From Hahella ganghwensis DSM 17046 (GTDB taxonomy: Bacteria > Pseudomonadota > Gammaproteobacteria > Pseudomonadales > Oleiphilaceae), in contig NZ_AQXX01000133.1 of assembly GCF_000376785.1 (NCBI RefSeq), positions 62,001 to 126,000 of the forward strand: a DNA stretch of 64,000 nucleotides, given 5' to 3'. Below the pieces are notes generated by a model that was not told the origin of the DNA, did not search any database, and saw nothing but the letters and a program-made list of their open reading frames with translations. The position numbers and the translations under genes were made by a program. Of this stretch, positions 55,855-64,000 are shown piece by piece (the stretch's first letter is position 1; each line of letters opens with the position of its first letter).

Positions 55855-57282
55855 ATGGCATTAAGCAAAACGCAGATACTGGCTGAGCTTGTCAGTATTT
55901 TACCCAGGCACTGCATCATCAGCGACGAAGAAACCCAGCGCCCTTATGAATGCGATGGGTTATCGGTTTACTGTGAAATGCCCCTTGTTGTTGTCCTGCC
56001 TGAGAGCGTGTCTCAGGTGCAGTCGGTCATCCGGTTATGTCACCAGTATGGTATTCCTCTTGTCGCCAGAGGGGCGGGGACAGGACTATGTGCCGGGGCC
56101 ATGCCACATGCTGAGGGGATTGTTCTCTCGCTTGCCAAATTCAACCGGATTCTGGAAATTGATCCAGATGCACGAACGGCTCGAGTACAGCCGGGAGTTC
56201 GCAACTTGGCGATTACTGAAGCGGCAGAGGATTATGATTTATATTATGCCCCCGATCCTTCATCCCAGATTGCCTGCACCATCGGTGGCAATATTGCCGA
56301 GAACTCCGGAGGAGTGCACTGCCTTAAGTATGGTCTGACGATTCACAATATTCTGGCATTTGACATGCTGACTGCCGAAGGTGAGCTGGTGACAATTGGT
56401 CATGAAGGTCTGGATAGTCCGGGATACGATCTGCTGTCGTTATTGATCGGTTCTGAAGGTATGTTGGGGGTGGTCACCGAGATCACGGTGAAGTTACTGC
56501 CCAAACCTGAAAAAGCCCAGGTGGTGATGGCGGCGTTTGATGATATTGAAATCGCCGGAGAGGCGGTTGCTGGAGTGATCGCGGCTGGAATCATCCCGGG
56601 TGGCTTGGAGATGATGGACAGCTATGCCATTCAGGCCGCCGAGGAATACTGTCATGCCGGTTACCCGACAGATGCCGAAGCACTATTACTATGTGAAATC
56701 GACGGTACGACAGAAGAAGTGCAGGAGCACGTGGACAGGGTCGAGGCCTTATTTCATCAACTGGGCGCCATTACAGTGCGAACCTCTCGCAATGAAGCTG
56801 AGCGGATGCTGCTTTGGAAAGGACGAAAATCCGCCTTTCCGGCAGTCGGGCGAATTTCTCCTGACTATTATTGTATGGACGGCACTATTCCACGAAGTCG
56901 CCTGGCTTATGTTCTTAAACGAATGAATGAAATGTCAGCTCATTATGGATTACGAGTGGCCAATGTGTTTCATGCCGGCGATGGTAATCTGCATCCGTTG
57001 ATTCTATTTGATGCCAATGTGCCTGGTGAACTGGAAAAGACAGAAGAATTTGGCGGCAAAATACTTGAGTTGTGCGTAGAGGTGGGTGGCTGCATCACCG
57101 GAGAACATGGAGTTGGTGTGGAAAAGCTGAAACAGATGCATGCGCAATTCAGCGAAGAAGAGCTGGCACAATTCCACCGGGTCAAGGATGCTTTTGATTC
57201 ACGAGGCATTTTAAATCCTGGAAAGGGGATTCCGTTACTCAAGCGATGCCAGGAATATCGCTCAATTGAATCGGCGAAATAA
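55855..57282 (+). CDS. glcD: glycolate oxidase FAD-binding subunit GlcD
   Basis: GlcD is the flavin subunit of the membrane-linked enzyme oxidising glycolate to glyoxylate. The 475-residue protein has an FAD-binding PCMH domain (RGAGTGLCAGAMP, then SSQIACTIGGNIAENSGG) and the C-terminal FAD-linked oxidase domain with FHAGDGNLHP. The ATG at 55855 has GGAGGG upstream. A frame open to 55837 adds six residues. glcE and glcF follow. Confidence 0.95.
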   Translation: MALSKTQILAELVSILPRHCIISDEETQRPYECDGLSVYCEMPLVVVLPESVSQVQSVIRLCHQYGIPLVARGAGTGLCAGAMPHAEGIVLSLAKFNRILEIDPDARTARVQPGVRNLAITEAAEDYDLYYAPDPSSQIACTIGGNIAENSGGVHCLKYGLTIHNILAFDMLTAEGELVTIGHEGLDSPGYDLLSLLIGSEGMLGVVTEITVKLLPKPEKAQVVMAAFDDIEIAGEAVAGVIAAGIIPGGLEMMDSYAIQAAEEYCHAGYPTDAEALLLCEIDGTTEEVQEHVDRVEALFHQLGAITVRTSRNEAERMLLWKGRKSAFPAVGRISPDYYCMDGTIPRSRLAYVLKRMNEMSAHYGLRVANVFHAGDGNLHPLILFDANVPGELEKTEEFGGKILELCVEVGGCITGEHGVGVEKLKQMHAQFSEEELAQFHRVKDAFDSRGILNPGKGIPLLKRCQEYRSIESAK

Positions 57283-57330
57283 AGTGCCAAATGAATCAAT
57301 AAAAATAATGACTCACGAGAGTGGGACCAA

Positions 57331-58422
57331 TTGAATAACAAAACCGAAACAAAGACAGAAACCGGAAAGAGCCGGGTTACAGACCTCATCGATCAAGTGC
57401 TGGAAGCAAAATCCCGGCATGAACCTCTCAAGATTGTGGGCGGAGGCAGTAAGGATTTTCTTGGCCGGAAGACTAACGGAAAGGTATTGTCAGTCCGCGA
57501 CCATTCCGGTGTTGTGGATTACTCTCCGACAGAGTTGGTCATGACAGCACGTGCCGGCACCCCTTTGGTGGAATTGATATCCCTGTTGGATCAACATCAG
57601 CAGATGCTGGCGTTTGAGCCGCCAGTGATGAATGGACAGGCCACACTCGGCGGCACCCTTGGCGCGAACTGTTCTGGCCCTGCACGTCCCTGGCGTGGAT
57701 CTGTCCGTGATGCAGTGTTGGGAGTGCGGCTGATAAATGGAGAGGGTCAGCATCTGAGGTTTGGCGGTGTGGTCATGAAGAATGTCGCCGGGTACGACCT
57801 GTCGCGAGCTCAGGCAGGAGCAATGGGGACTCTCGGCGTGATCACCGAAGTCAGTATGAAGGTGTTACCCAAGCCCGCCCTTGAGAAAACCCTCGTATTT
57901 CAGTTATCCCAGTCAGAGGCGATCGAGAAACTTTGCAAGTGGCAGAGGCAGCCAAAGCCGCTGAGCGGGGCCGTTTGGGTGAATGGTCAATTGTACCTGC
58001 GAGTTGCGGGCGCCGAGCAAGCTGTTGAAGGAACCATTCAGCAGTGGGGCGGAGACGTGATAGCGTCAGAAGCTTCTCAGCGTTTCTGGTCATCAATCAA
58101 AGAGCAATCGCATGAATTTTTCGGCGGAACCCAGCCGCTTTGGCGGATATCTTTAAAGTCCTCTGCTGGCGTAGTGGACGAAAACATGCTGCTGGATTGG
58201 GGGGGCGCATTGCGCTGGACACGACAAGAGGCTTCACTGGACCAGATTGCACAGCAATGTCGTCCTTTCGGTGGTCTGGTTAGTCTTTATCGTGACGGTG
58301 ACCGGGAAGCCGAAGTTCATGCTCCGATGCCTGAACCATTAAAACGCCTTCACCAACAGTTAAAACAATCACTGGACCCATACGGAATCTTTAACCCCGG
58401 GCGATTATATAGTTGGTTATGA
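57331..58422 (+). CDS. glcE: glycolate oxidase FAD-binding subunit GlcE
   Basis: The 363-residue protein has the PCMH fold of GlcE: VGGGSKDFLGR, GQATLGGTLGANCSGPARPWRG trimmed form (about 105-125) and VVMKNVAGYDLSRAQAGAMG. It ends with the DPYGIFNPGRL motif. The start is TTG at 57331, preceded by GAGTGGGA. The stop is two bases before the glcF ATG. Confidence 0.93.
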   Translation: MNNKTETKTETGKSRVTDLIDQVLEAKSRHEPLKIVGGGSKDFLGRKTNGKVLSVRDHSGVVDYSPTELVMTARAGTPLVELISLLDQHQQMLAFEPPVMNGQATLGGTLGANCSGPARPWRGSVRDAVLGVRLINGEGQHLRFGGVVMKNVAGYDLSRAQAGAMGTLGVITEVSMKVLPKPALEKTLVFQLSQSEAIEKLCKWQRQPKPLSGAVWVNGQLYLRVAGAEQAVEGTIQQWGGDVIASEASQRFWSSIKEQSHEFFGGTQPLWRISLKSSAGVVDENMLLDWGGALRWTRQEASLDQIAQQCRPFGGLVSLYRDGDREAEVHAPMPEPLKRLHQQLKQSLDPYGIFNPGRLYSWL

Positions 58423-58423
58423 G

Positions 58424-59638
58424 ATGAAAACGGATATACACGACCGCTTTAAAAATACACCTGAGGGCCAGGAGGCTGAGTCCATTCTGCGTTCCTGTGT
58501 CCACTGTGGGTTTTGTACTGCCACCTGTCCAACCTATCAGGAGCTTAACGACGAGCGTGACGGTCCCCGAGGGCGTATCTATCTCATCAAACAATTACTG
58601 GAGTCTAATGAGGCGACAGACAAAACACTGACCCACCTTGATCGTTGCCTGACATGTCGTAGTTGTGAAACAACCTGTCCTTCAGGTGTTAAATATGGCC
58701 GGCTTGTGGATATCGGTCGGGAGATTATCGAACAAAAGGTTGAAAGGCCGATAAAAGATAAAGTTATTCGATGGGGACTGCGTCAGGTGTTGCCGAATGA
58801 GCTGATGTTTAAATCACTGCTACAGTTAGGGCACGCTGTTGCACCTGTACTACCTGAAAATCTTAGAAACAAGTTACCAGCGAAACAGTTCACAGGAGCT
58901 TGGCCAGTTCCCAAGCACTCCAGAAAAATGATTGCTTTAAAAGGGTGTGTGCAGGGAGCGGCAACACCTAACACAAATGGGGCGGCAGCAAGAGTACTGG
59001 ATCACATCGGAATTGACCTGATAGAAGTCCCCGAAGCGGGGTGCTGTGGGGCTGTCAATTACCATCTCGCCGATGCGGTCACGGCCAGACAACATGTCCG
59101 ACAGAATATCGATGCCTGGTGGCCGCATGTTGAAGCAGGCGCAGAAGCTCTGGTTATGACGGCATCGGGTTGCGGACTGATGGTGAAGGAATATGGTGAT
59201 GTTCTTAGGTATGATCCTGACTACGCTGAAAAGGCGCGACGTATTTCTGACCTGACATATGACCTGAGTGAAATTCTGAATAACGAAGATCTCTCCGGGC
59301 TAAAGACTAAGTCGGTAGAAAAAGTGGCCGTTCACTGCCCCTGTACGCTTCAGCACGGACAGAAACTACCCGATTCGGTCCAGCAAGTGTTGGAAAAGTG
59401 TGGGGTAGTACCGGCAAGAACGAAAGATAAACATTTATGCTGTGGGTCTGCCGGAACCTATTCCATACTCCAGCCGGAGATGAGTCAGAAGCTGCTCTCC
59501 AACAAAGTAGCTGCCCTGACGATGGACAATCCTGACACTATAGTAACGGCCAATATTGGCTGCCAACTTCATCTGGCGACACAGGCCGAAGTACCAGTGA
59601 AGCACTGGATAGAGTTGGTCGATGAAATCACTTCCTGA
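58424..59638 (+). CDS. glcF: glycolate oxidase iron-sulfur subunit GlcF
   Basis: GlcF passes electrons from the GlcDE flavins to the quinone pool. The 404-residue protein has two 4Fe-4S motifs (C25-x2-C28-x2-C31-x3-C35, and CLTCRSCETTCPSG at about 75-90) and two CCG domains (EAGCCGAVNYH and LCCGSAGTYS). It ends the glcDEF operon. No glcC, glcB or glcG is seen in the window. Confidence 0.95.
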   Translation: MKTDIHDRFKNTPEGQEAESILRSCVHCGFCTATCPTYQELNDERDGPRGRIYLIKQLLESNEATDKTLTHLDRCLTCRSCETTCPSGVKYGRLVDIGREIIEQKVERPIKDKVIRWGLRQVLPNELMFKSLLQLGHAVAPVLPENLRNKLPAKQFTGAWPVPKHSRKMIALKGCVQGAATPNTNGAAARVLDHIGIDLIEVPEAGCCGAVNYHLADAVTARQHVRQNIDAWWPHVEAGAEALVMTASGCGLMVKEYGDVLRYDPDYAEKARRISDLTYDLSEILNNEDLSGLKTKSVEKVAVHCPCTLQHGQKLPDSVQQVLEKCGVVPARTKDKHLCCGSAGTYSILQPEMSQKLLSNKVAALTMDNPDTIVTANIGCQLHLATQAEVPVKHWIELVDEITS

Positions 59639-59962
59639 AAGTGATTGGTGACTATTTGTCTTATAATTGTCCGTCAACTTTTCTCACATTTCTCTGGATC
59701 TGGGTGAAATTGGCTTATTCTGGTGTAAATTTTTTGTCCTCAAATCTTCAAAAATCTAAACCTTCCTATCTTATTGAATAATAAAAGTATTATTAGGTAC
59801 ATCTGCAACTTTCGTTTAGTCCGAACGCGTAGTTTAGAGACTACGGATTAGGCCATATGCGGTCGAATGTCTCACATCCTTGTAGGAAATATCTCACACG
59901 GACTTTCATCAGGTTTGGGTAAAGTGCGGGCTGTGGAGTAGTCATTCATGGAGGTAGTAAAG
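59639..59962. other. 324-base gap after glcF
   Basis: AT-rich DNA with two short hairpins: an AT-only one (AATAATA / TATTATT near 59779-59796) and CGTAGT-TTAGAG-ACTACG near 59828-59845. No U-tract terminator stands out. The last bases carry the GGAGGT site of the small zinc-ribbon gene. Confidence 0.4.
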
Positions 59963-60139
59963 ATGGATAACGCTCAAACAGAACTGTTCGTGTGCCCTTA
60001 TTGTGATAGCCAGAGTTATATGGAAACAGTTCCGTTAGTAGGATCCCTGGCCGGAGTTAATTTGTTGGAGATTCGGAATATCACTTGTCTGGGATGTCAC
60101 CAGGAATTTGAGTGCCGGATGTCGGACGATAAGCCGTAG
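59963..60139 (+). CDS. small zinc-ribbon protein
   Basis: From the ATG at 59963 (GGAGGT seven bases upstream) a 58-residue protein has two CxxC pairs, CPYC near residue 11 and CLGC near residue 44, arranged as a one-metal zinc ribbon. I recognise no specific family. An ATG at 59948 is in frame but overlaps the ribosome site. It leads the small unknown genes that follow. Confidence 0.65.
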   Translation: MDNAQTELFVCPYCDSQSYMETVPLVGSLAGVNLLEIRNITCLGCHQEFECRMSDDKP

Positions 60140-60287
60140 CCGACCAGCTTGAAACAGAGCGTGTTCTCTTGGCGGATATCCAGGGACCAGGAAAGTCTGA
60201 CAAAAGACCGAATGAACAACCAGCAGGTTAGTTCCCGACGACGATATAAGAGGAGTCGCGCAAGTGAAGGCGGGAGGAAAGAAAGCA

Positions 60288-60908
60288 ATGGTCATTGATT
60301 GGAAAGACAAGATTCTGAAGCAATATGTCACCCGGTATAACTATCTGGAGTTGCTATATAGTGAAGTAGCTCTGATCCATTACCGTTGTGAACTGGTCCG
60401 GGATGAAATGAATATACCCGCATATGGGGGGATGAACCGCCGGTTGCTAGCCTTCATGATTGGTTCAATTGAAGGTTTTCTGAAATCCAGCTTTGCCGCA
60501 ACGGAAACATGCCGTACCGAGTTGTTCCACCTGGTGACCATCACCTACGGTTACCTGATTCTGAAAGAAGGTGTCGTTTCCAACGAAGGCGAGTGGTGTG
60601 CCTATATTGCCAGAGTGCAGGATGCCATGGATGCCGAGCATGGTTGGTATTACAAACTGGGTATTGAATCCTGTAACACCTGAGACCCGGAAGAAGATAT
60701 TGCACTGTGGGAAGCGTTGAAAGACCAGCTGCATGAATGTCGTGAAAGACAAAAGATGGCGATGCAGAATCCTCCTACCCGATTCAACGAAAAGAGTCCT
60801 CGGGTCAGATGCGCGCTTTGTCCTAACATCGTTGTAGCCAGCAATGCACAGAAATATATGAACGTACTGATTTGCCCGGATTGTGCCCGAGCTAAAGGTA
60901 TTGAGTAA
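60288..60908 (+). pseudogene. unknown protein, frame interrupted by an in-frame TGA
   Basis: From ATG 60288 (GGAGG nine bases upstream) a frame of 131 residues ends at TGA 60681-60683. The same frame then stays open to TAA at 60908, encoding 74 more residues with a convincing helix (EEDIALWEALKDQL) and a zinc-ribbon pair (CALC and CPDC). No strong restart site exists (TTG 60717, ATG 60756 are possible). The simplest reading is one gene of about 206 codons broken by a nonsense change. Readthrough, or recoding of TGA in a CNT-TGA context, is a less likely alternative. The family is unknown. Confidence 0.55.
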
Positions 60909-60961
60909 GCTTTTTAAGACCTGCTCTGCCTCTGGTTTCCATAGAGCTCAAGCATTGAAAT

Positions 60962-61015
60962 ACAGGGAGTGTCTCTAATCCAGATTTTGGTTTAGAGGCA
61001 TTCCCTGTCTCTTTA
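60962..61015 (+). terminator. 17-bp hairpin with U-rich tail
   Basis: The arms 60962-60978 and 60992-61008 pair at all 17 positions, two of them G-U, with a 13-base loop, followed by CTCTTTATT. It is the strongest RNA hairpin in the region and probably ends transcription of the small unknown genes. Confidence 0.7.
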
Positions 61016-61193
61016 TTGACGAAAGTGTCAGGAGCCTCTGAAGGGGCTGGCAAAGAATCCATGCCAACAACTTTGCTAATACATGCCACCCTGTTGAAAG
61101 ACCAAAATTCCATCTTGATATTCAGTCGCTGATCTTCCTTCTGGCGAAGGTCACCATTTGCTTTTTGATTATTTACTGCTAATAGTTACTTGG

Positions 61194-61265
61194 GGACCTC
61201 TGAAAACTACCTGCGTTGACATTGCAGCGTCAGAAGTTGGCCTCGCCAACGTTTTTCAGAGGTTC
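61194..61265. mobile_element. 72-bp inverted-repeat element, MITE-like (tentative)
   Basis: The ends form 11-bp perfect arms (ACCTCTGAAAA at 61196-61206 and complement at 61253-61263), with an internal GTTGGC-CTC-GCCAAC stem at 61236-61250. The layout resembles a very short non-autonomous element or an IS end remnant. No target-site duplication is clear, and no second copy is seen in the window. Confidence 0.35.
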
Positions 61266-61359
61266 TCTAGCTCTCTACGTGAAAAGAACTTCCGCATTGG
61301 GATAAGCGTATACACGGACTGACAAGTATCCAAATTGGTTAAACCCTTGGGAGTTGACC

Positions 61360-62430
61360 ATGCTGTCTTCTCAAGATCTGTCTGATGATAAGTGTATGGG
61401 GCGAGCCGGGCCTGCAATGGCCAGTTTACACCGCAGGAACAGTTTATACCCCAGATTTGATGCTCTGATAAGTACACCGCTTGTCCTTGTGTTATCCCTC
61501 CTTCTTTTGGTGTTTTGCAGCTTTACCAAGTCTGCTACGGTTGAAACGCTACATCTTCTGATTCCTGCCGGAGAAGGCGGTGGTTGGGATACAACTGCCA
61601 GGGAAGTTGGCCAGGCATTGACTAAAGAAGGACTTGTCAGCCGTGTCTATTATGAGAATTACATTGGCGCCGGCGGTGGTCGGGCATTAATGGACCTGGT
61701 ACATAATCCGGACAGGCACCTTAATACGTTGATGGTGCAGTCTACTCCCTTACTTTTGCGGCACCTAACCAAGACCATTGAGTTCGGTTACCGGGATGTT
61801 AGACCCATCTCCATCATGATTGCAGAGTACCAGGCGCTGGTTGTCTTGGCCGAGTCTGAGTTTCAATCGGCAACAGCTCTCGTTGAGGCGATTCGTCAGC
61901 ATCCCATCCGGTACCCGGTAATTGGCGGTTCTGCCTACGGAAGCCTTGACCATATTTCGTTTGCCATGATCGCTCAGGCAGGCAATCTACCCATCGAGAA
62001 AATTCGCTATGTTGCCTCTGATGGCGGAGGCGAGGCTCTGGAACGCCTGGAGAAAGGATTCGGCGTTGCGCTAATTAGTGGAATAGGTGAGGTCATTCAA
62101 GCCTACCGAAGAGGTAACGTAAGAATTCTTGGGATTACCAGCCCCAAACGACTACCTGAACTACCAGAGGTGAGAACCTTGTCAGAGCAGGGATTGAAGG
62201 TCCATTTTGCGAATTGGCGTGGTTTTTTCGCCAATGCTGATTTGCCCGATGCCAAGGTCTATCAATTCAAAAAAGTTTTGGCCGATCTTAACGGTACTGA
62301 CTACTGGCAACAAATTCTGAAGAAGCACATCTGGTCTGAGTTTTTTCTTCAGGGTGATGAGTTGATGAATTTTTTGCAAGCCCAAGAAAAGGACATGAGG
62401 GAGGCACTGAACTCGTTGAATATTCAATAA
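61360..62430 (+). CDS. TctC-like tripartite tricarboxylate transporter binding protein, copy 1
   Basis: From ATG 61360 (GGGAG upstream) a 356-residue protein has an unusual 37-residue hydrophilic lead, then a membrane-like segment (about 38-57), then the TctC fold opening LIPAGEGGGWDTTAREVG with MVQSTPLLLR, IGGSAYGSLDH and FANWRGFFA. No TctA or TctB gene is visible. The N-terminal lead and absence of a clear signal-peptidase site raise the chance of membrane anchoring. It is a paralog of the gene 78 bases downstream. Confidence 0.85.
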   Translation: MLSSQDLSDDKCMGRAGPAMASLHRRNSLYPRFDALISTPLVLVLSLLLLVFCSFTKSATVETLHLLIPAGEGGGWDTTAREVGQALTKEGLVSRVYYENYIGAGGGRALMDLVHNPDRHLNTLMVQSTPLLLRHLTKTIEFGYRDVRPISIMIAEYQALVVLAESEFQSATALVEAIRQHPIRYPVIGGSAYGSLDHISFAMIAQAGNLPIEKIRYVASDGGGEALERLEKGFGVALISGIGEVIQAYRRGNVRILGITSPKRLPELPEVRTLSEQGLKVHFANWRGFFANADLPDAKVYQFKKVLADLNGTDYWQQILKKHIWSEFFLQGDELMNFLQAQEKDMREALNSLNIQ

Positions 62431-62507
62431 GTGTCACTGCTGATGATTTGGCTGGCTTTCACAGTAGTGAAGGTGGCCGTAACGTTCTTACCTGAGGAGG
62501 CGTTTCA

Positions 62508-63482
62508 ATGAAGAGTGTGATGAGTTTATGTAATACCGGGTGTTGGTTATTGGTGTTGAGCATGTGTTTTGGCATGTCAGCTCATGCTGCCAGCGTCGAT
62601 ACCATCAACTTTCTGATCCCAGGTGGGGAAGGTGGCGGCTGGGATACAACGGCCAGAGAAACGGGTAATGCGCTCAAAGCAACAGGGCTTGTCAGCAATG
62701 TGAGTTTCCGAAATATGTCAGGAGGCGGTGGTGGCCGAGCCCTGGAAAATCTTATTCAGAAAGCGGGAGAGCACGATCAAACACTGATGGTGCAGTCGAC
62801 ACCGCTGATATTAAGAAACCTGACTTCTGTGATAAAAAACGGTTTCCGGGATATTACCCCTGTCAGTCTGATGATTGCCGAATATCAGGTTGTTGTGGTA
62901 CCTGCTGATTCGCCAATCGCCACAGTAGGTGAATTGATCAGTGCTGTTAAAAGTGATTATGCCAAGAACAGTATCATAGGGGGGTCTGCCAAGGGGAGCC
63001 TTGATCATATTACGGCGGTGCTGATTATGGATGCCTCTGGGTTGGATGTGAAAAAGATGCGTTATGTTCCCAGTGACGGTGGAGGGGAGGCGCTTGATCG
63101 CCTTTATAAGAAGGTAGGCTCTGCGCTTGTTACAGGTGTTGGAGAAGTGATCGATGAGGTGAATTCCGGCAAGCTTCGGGTCTTGGGTGTCACCAGCGAG
63201 GAGCGAATTCCTGGCATTGAAGCAAAAACCATGAAGGAGCAGGGGGTCGATGTGGTTTTTGCAAACTGGCGCGGTTTTTTTGCAAAACCAGGACTTTCTG
63301 ACAGCCAAAGAAATCTCTACGCTGATACGTTGCAGGCGTTGACGAAAACAGATGAGTGGAAAGCGATACGGGCCAAGTATGGATGGGAGGATTTCTACAA
63401 ACGTGATGGTGAATTAATGGGATTTCTTGAAACTCAGGAAGAGGCAATACGAAAAACCCTGCAGAGTGTTGATATGCTTTAA
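62508..63482 (+). CDS. TctC-like tripartite tricarboxylate transporter binding protein, copy 2
   Basis: The 324-residue protein has a standard signal peptide (cleavage after SAHA at about residue 27) and the same TctC blocks as copy 1: GGEGGGWDTTARETG, MVQSTPLILRN, IGGSAKGSLDH, FANWRGFFAKPG. GAGGAGG lies before the ATG. Binding proteins of this family capture carboxylates in the periplasm. The membrane proteins may lie elsewhere. Confidence 0.88.
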   Translation: MKSVMSLCNTGCWLLVLSMCFGMSAHAASVDTINFLIPGGEGGGWDTTARETGNALKATGLVSNVSFRNMSGGGGGRALENLIQKAGEHDQTLMVQSTPLILRNLTSVIKNGFRDITPVSLMIAEYQVVVVPADSPIATVGELISAVKSDYAKNSIIGGSAKGSLDHITAVLIMDASGLDVKKMRYVPSDGGGEALDRLYKKVGSALVTGVGEVIDEVNSGKLRVLGVTSEERIPGIEAKTMKEQGVDVVFANWRGFFAKPGLSDSQRNLYADTLQALTKTDEWKAIRAKYGWEDFYKRDGELMGFLETQEEAIRKTLQSVDML

Positions 63483-63892
63483 GTTGGTCCACAAACAAGT
63501 ATCTGACATCGATAGGGAATTATAATGACATCGGCTGTCAGAAAGGCTCCCATTGTGTGAATGCAATAGAAAAGTCTGGCCGATAAAGGGGAAAGTGATA
63601 TTGATCTTTCCCCCTAGTTTATAGAGGTTCAAACCTGGATCTTATCACCAGAGCGAAGCGGCTTAATATAACTGCTACAACGACACAACCCTGCCAAGTT
63701 TTTTAAAGACAAAATCTCAGAAAGCTCAGCCGCAGACATTTATAACTTACCTCACCCGCGACGATTCATTTTCCATATACCAGTCGTCTTGGCTTAAACA
63801 ATGGTCGACGGTGCTTCGCTTCTACCGACAGGTCATCTAAACTCAGCCTCTAATAGCTACTGCTGAACATAAGCGAATGAGGGACTTACTAT
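63483..63892. other. 410-base gap before the last gene
   Basis: It contains the hairpin at 63588-63613 and no supported coding frame. A GAGGG ribosome site lies about ten bases before the ATG at 63893. Confidence 0.4.
63588..63613 (+). terminator. hairpin after the second TctC-like gene
   Basis: GGGGAAAG at 63588-63595 pairs with CTTTCCCC at 63606-63613 around a 10-base loop, followed by CTAGTTTATAG. It may terminate the TctC-like transcript. The tail is only moderately T-rich. Confidence 0.5.
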
Positions 63893-64000
63893 ATGGCGAT
63901 TAAAGTTGGCTTGATCGGGCTTGGATTATCAGGAAGAACCTTCCACTTTCCTTTCTATAAAGTCCTTCCTCAATATGAATTGACGGCAGTGCTCAGCCGT
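63893..64000 (+). CDS. Gfo/Idh/MocA-type oxidoreductase, N-terminus only (cut by window edge)
   Basis: Only 36 codons are present. MAIKVGLIGLGLSGRTFH is the NAD(P)-binding GxGxxG start of the Gfo/Idh/MocA family, and FHFPFYKVLPQYEL fits the YdgJ-like group of inositol or sugar dehydrogenase relatives. The substrate cannot be inferred. Confidence 0.75.
   Translation, partial: MAIKVGLIGLGLSGRTFHFPFYKVLPQYELTAVLSR

Larger units (their letters stand above)
60909..61359. other. 451-base structured gap before the first TctC-like gene
   Basis: This gap holds a strong terminator-like hairpin (60962-61008) and a 72-bp inverted-repeat element (61194-61265), each listed separately. The rest shows no coding frame with support. 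The GGGAG site for the next gene is at about 61349-61353. Confidence 0.45.

Overview
This 64 kb stretch is chromosomal DNA from a marine-type gammaproteobacterium. Three things point there: a sodium-type PomA/PomB flagellar stator pair, the conserved proA-nadD-rsfS-rlmH-mrdA-rodA-mltB-rlpA-dacA-ybeD-lipB-lipA order known from Pseudomonas and relatives, and a PEP-CTERM/PrsT pair of the exosortase surface-protein system. I cannot name the genus. I see no rRNA, tRNA, CRISPR array, complete insertion sequence or prophage. Most of the window is dense housekeeping sequence.

Layout. 1-4.7 kb: end of moaA, ribA, and a minus-strand xseB-ispA-dxs isoprenoid operon. 5-7.5 kb: pomA, pomB and a PilZ protein. 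7.5-11.5 kb: NRDE protein, TauE-type transporter, lgt, thyA, folA. 11.6-15.4 kb: a PEP-CTERM protein behind a very good sigma-54 promoter, then a large TPR protein of the PrsT type. 15.4-24.3 kb: ilvD, a cyclic-nucleotide/HDOD protein, a K+ channel, a LON-domain protein, a DedA-PAP2 fusion and two overlapping membrane proteins with degenerate GGDEF domains. 24.4-36.1 kb: proA through lipA (NAD synthesis, ribosome maturation, cell elongation, lipoate). 36.4-38.6 kb: an ABC1/AarF-type kinase carrying an internal 21-bp repeat, and a YceK-like lipoprotein.

38.7-48.4 kb is a nitrate assimilation island: nitrate reductase (nasA), nirD and nirB on the minus strand, and a NarK-type transporter plus a PP2C phosphatase/protein kinase fusion on the plus strand. 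The divergent nirB/narK region holds an NtrC-type site (GCAC-N7-GTGC) between two opposed sigma-54-like promoters, so nitrogen control can be read from the DNA. 48.5-54.1 kb: PhzF-like protein, GNAT acetyltransferase and a polar amino-acid ABC transporter (aapJQMP order, minus strand). 54.6-59.6 kb: a CitE/malyl-CoA-lyase-like protein and glycolate oxidase glcDEF, which may form a C2-acid module. 59.9-63.5 kb is less familiar: a small zinc-ribbon protein, an unknown reading frame interrupted by an in-frame TGA, structured intergenic DNA including a 72-bp inverted-repeat element, and two TctC-like solute-binding paralogs without membrane partners in view. The window ends in the first 36 codons of a Gfo/Idh/MocA-type oxidoreductase.

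Best leads for something new: the TGA-interrupted frame at 60.3-60.9 kb, the repeat insertion in the ABC1 kinase, the paired degenerate GGDEF proteins, and the small reading frames next to rodA and next to the phosphatase-kinase gene. I did not find a clearly novel multi-gene system.
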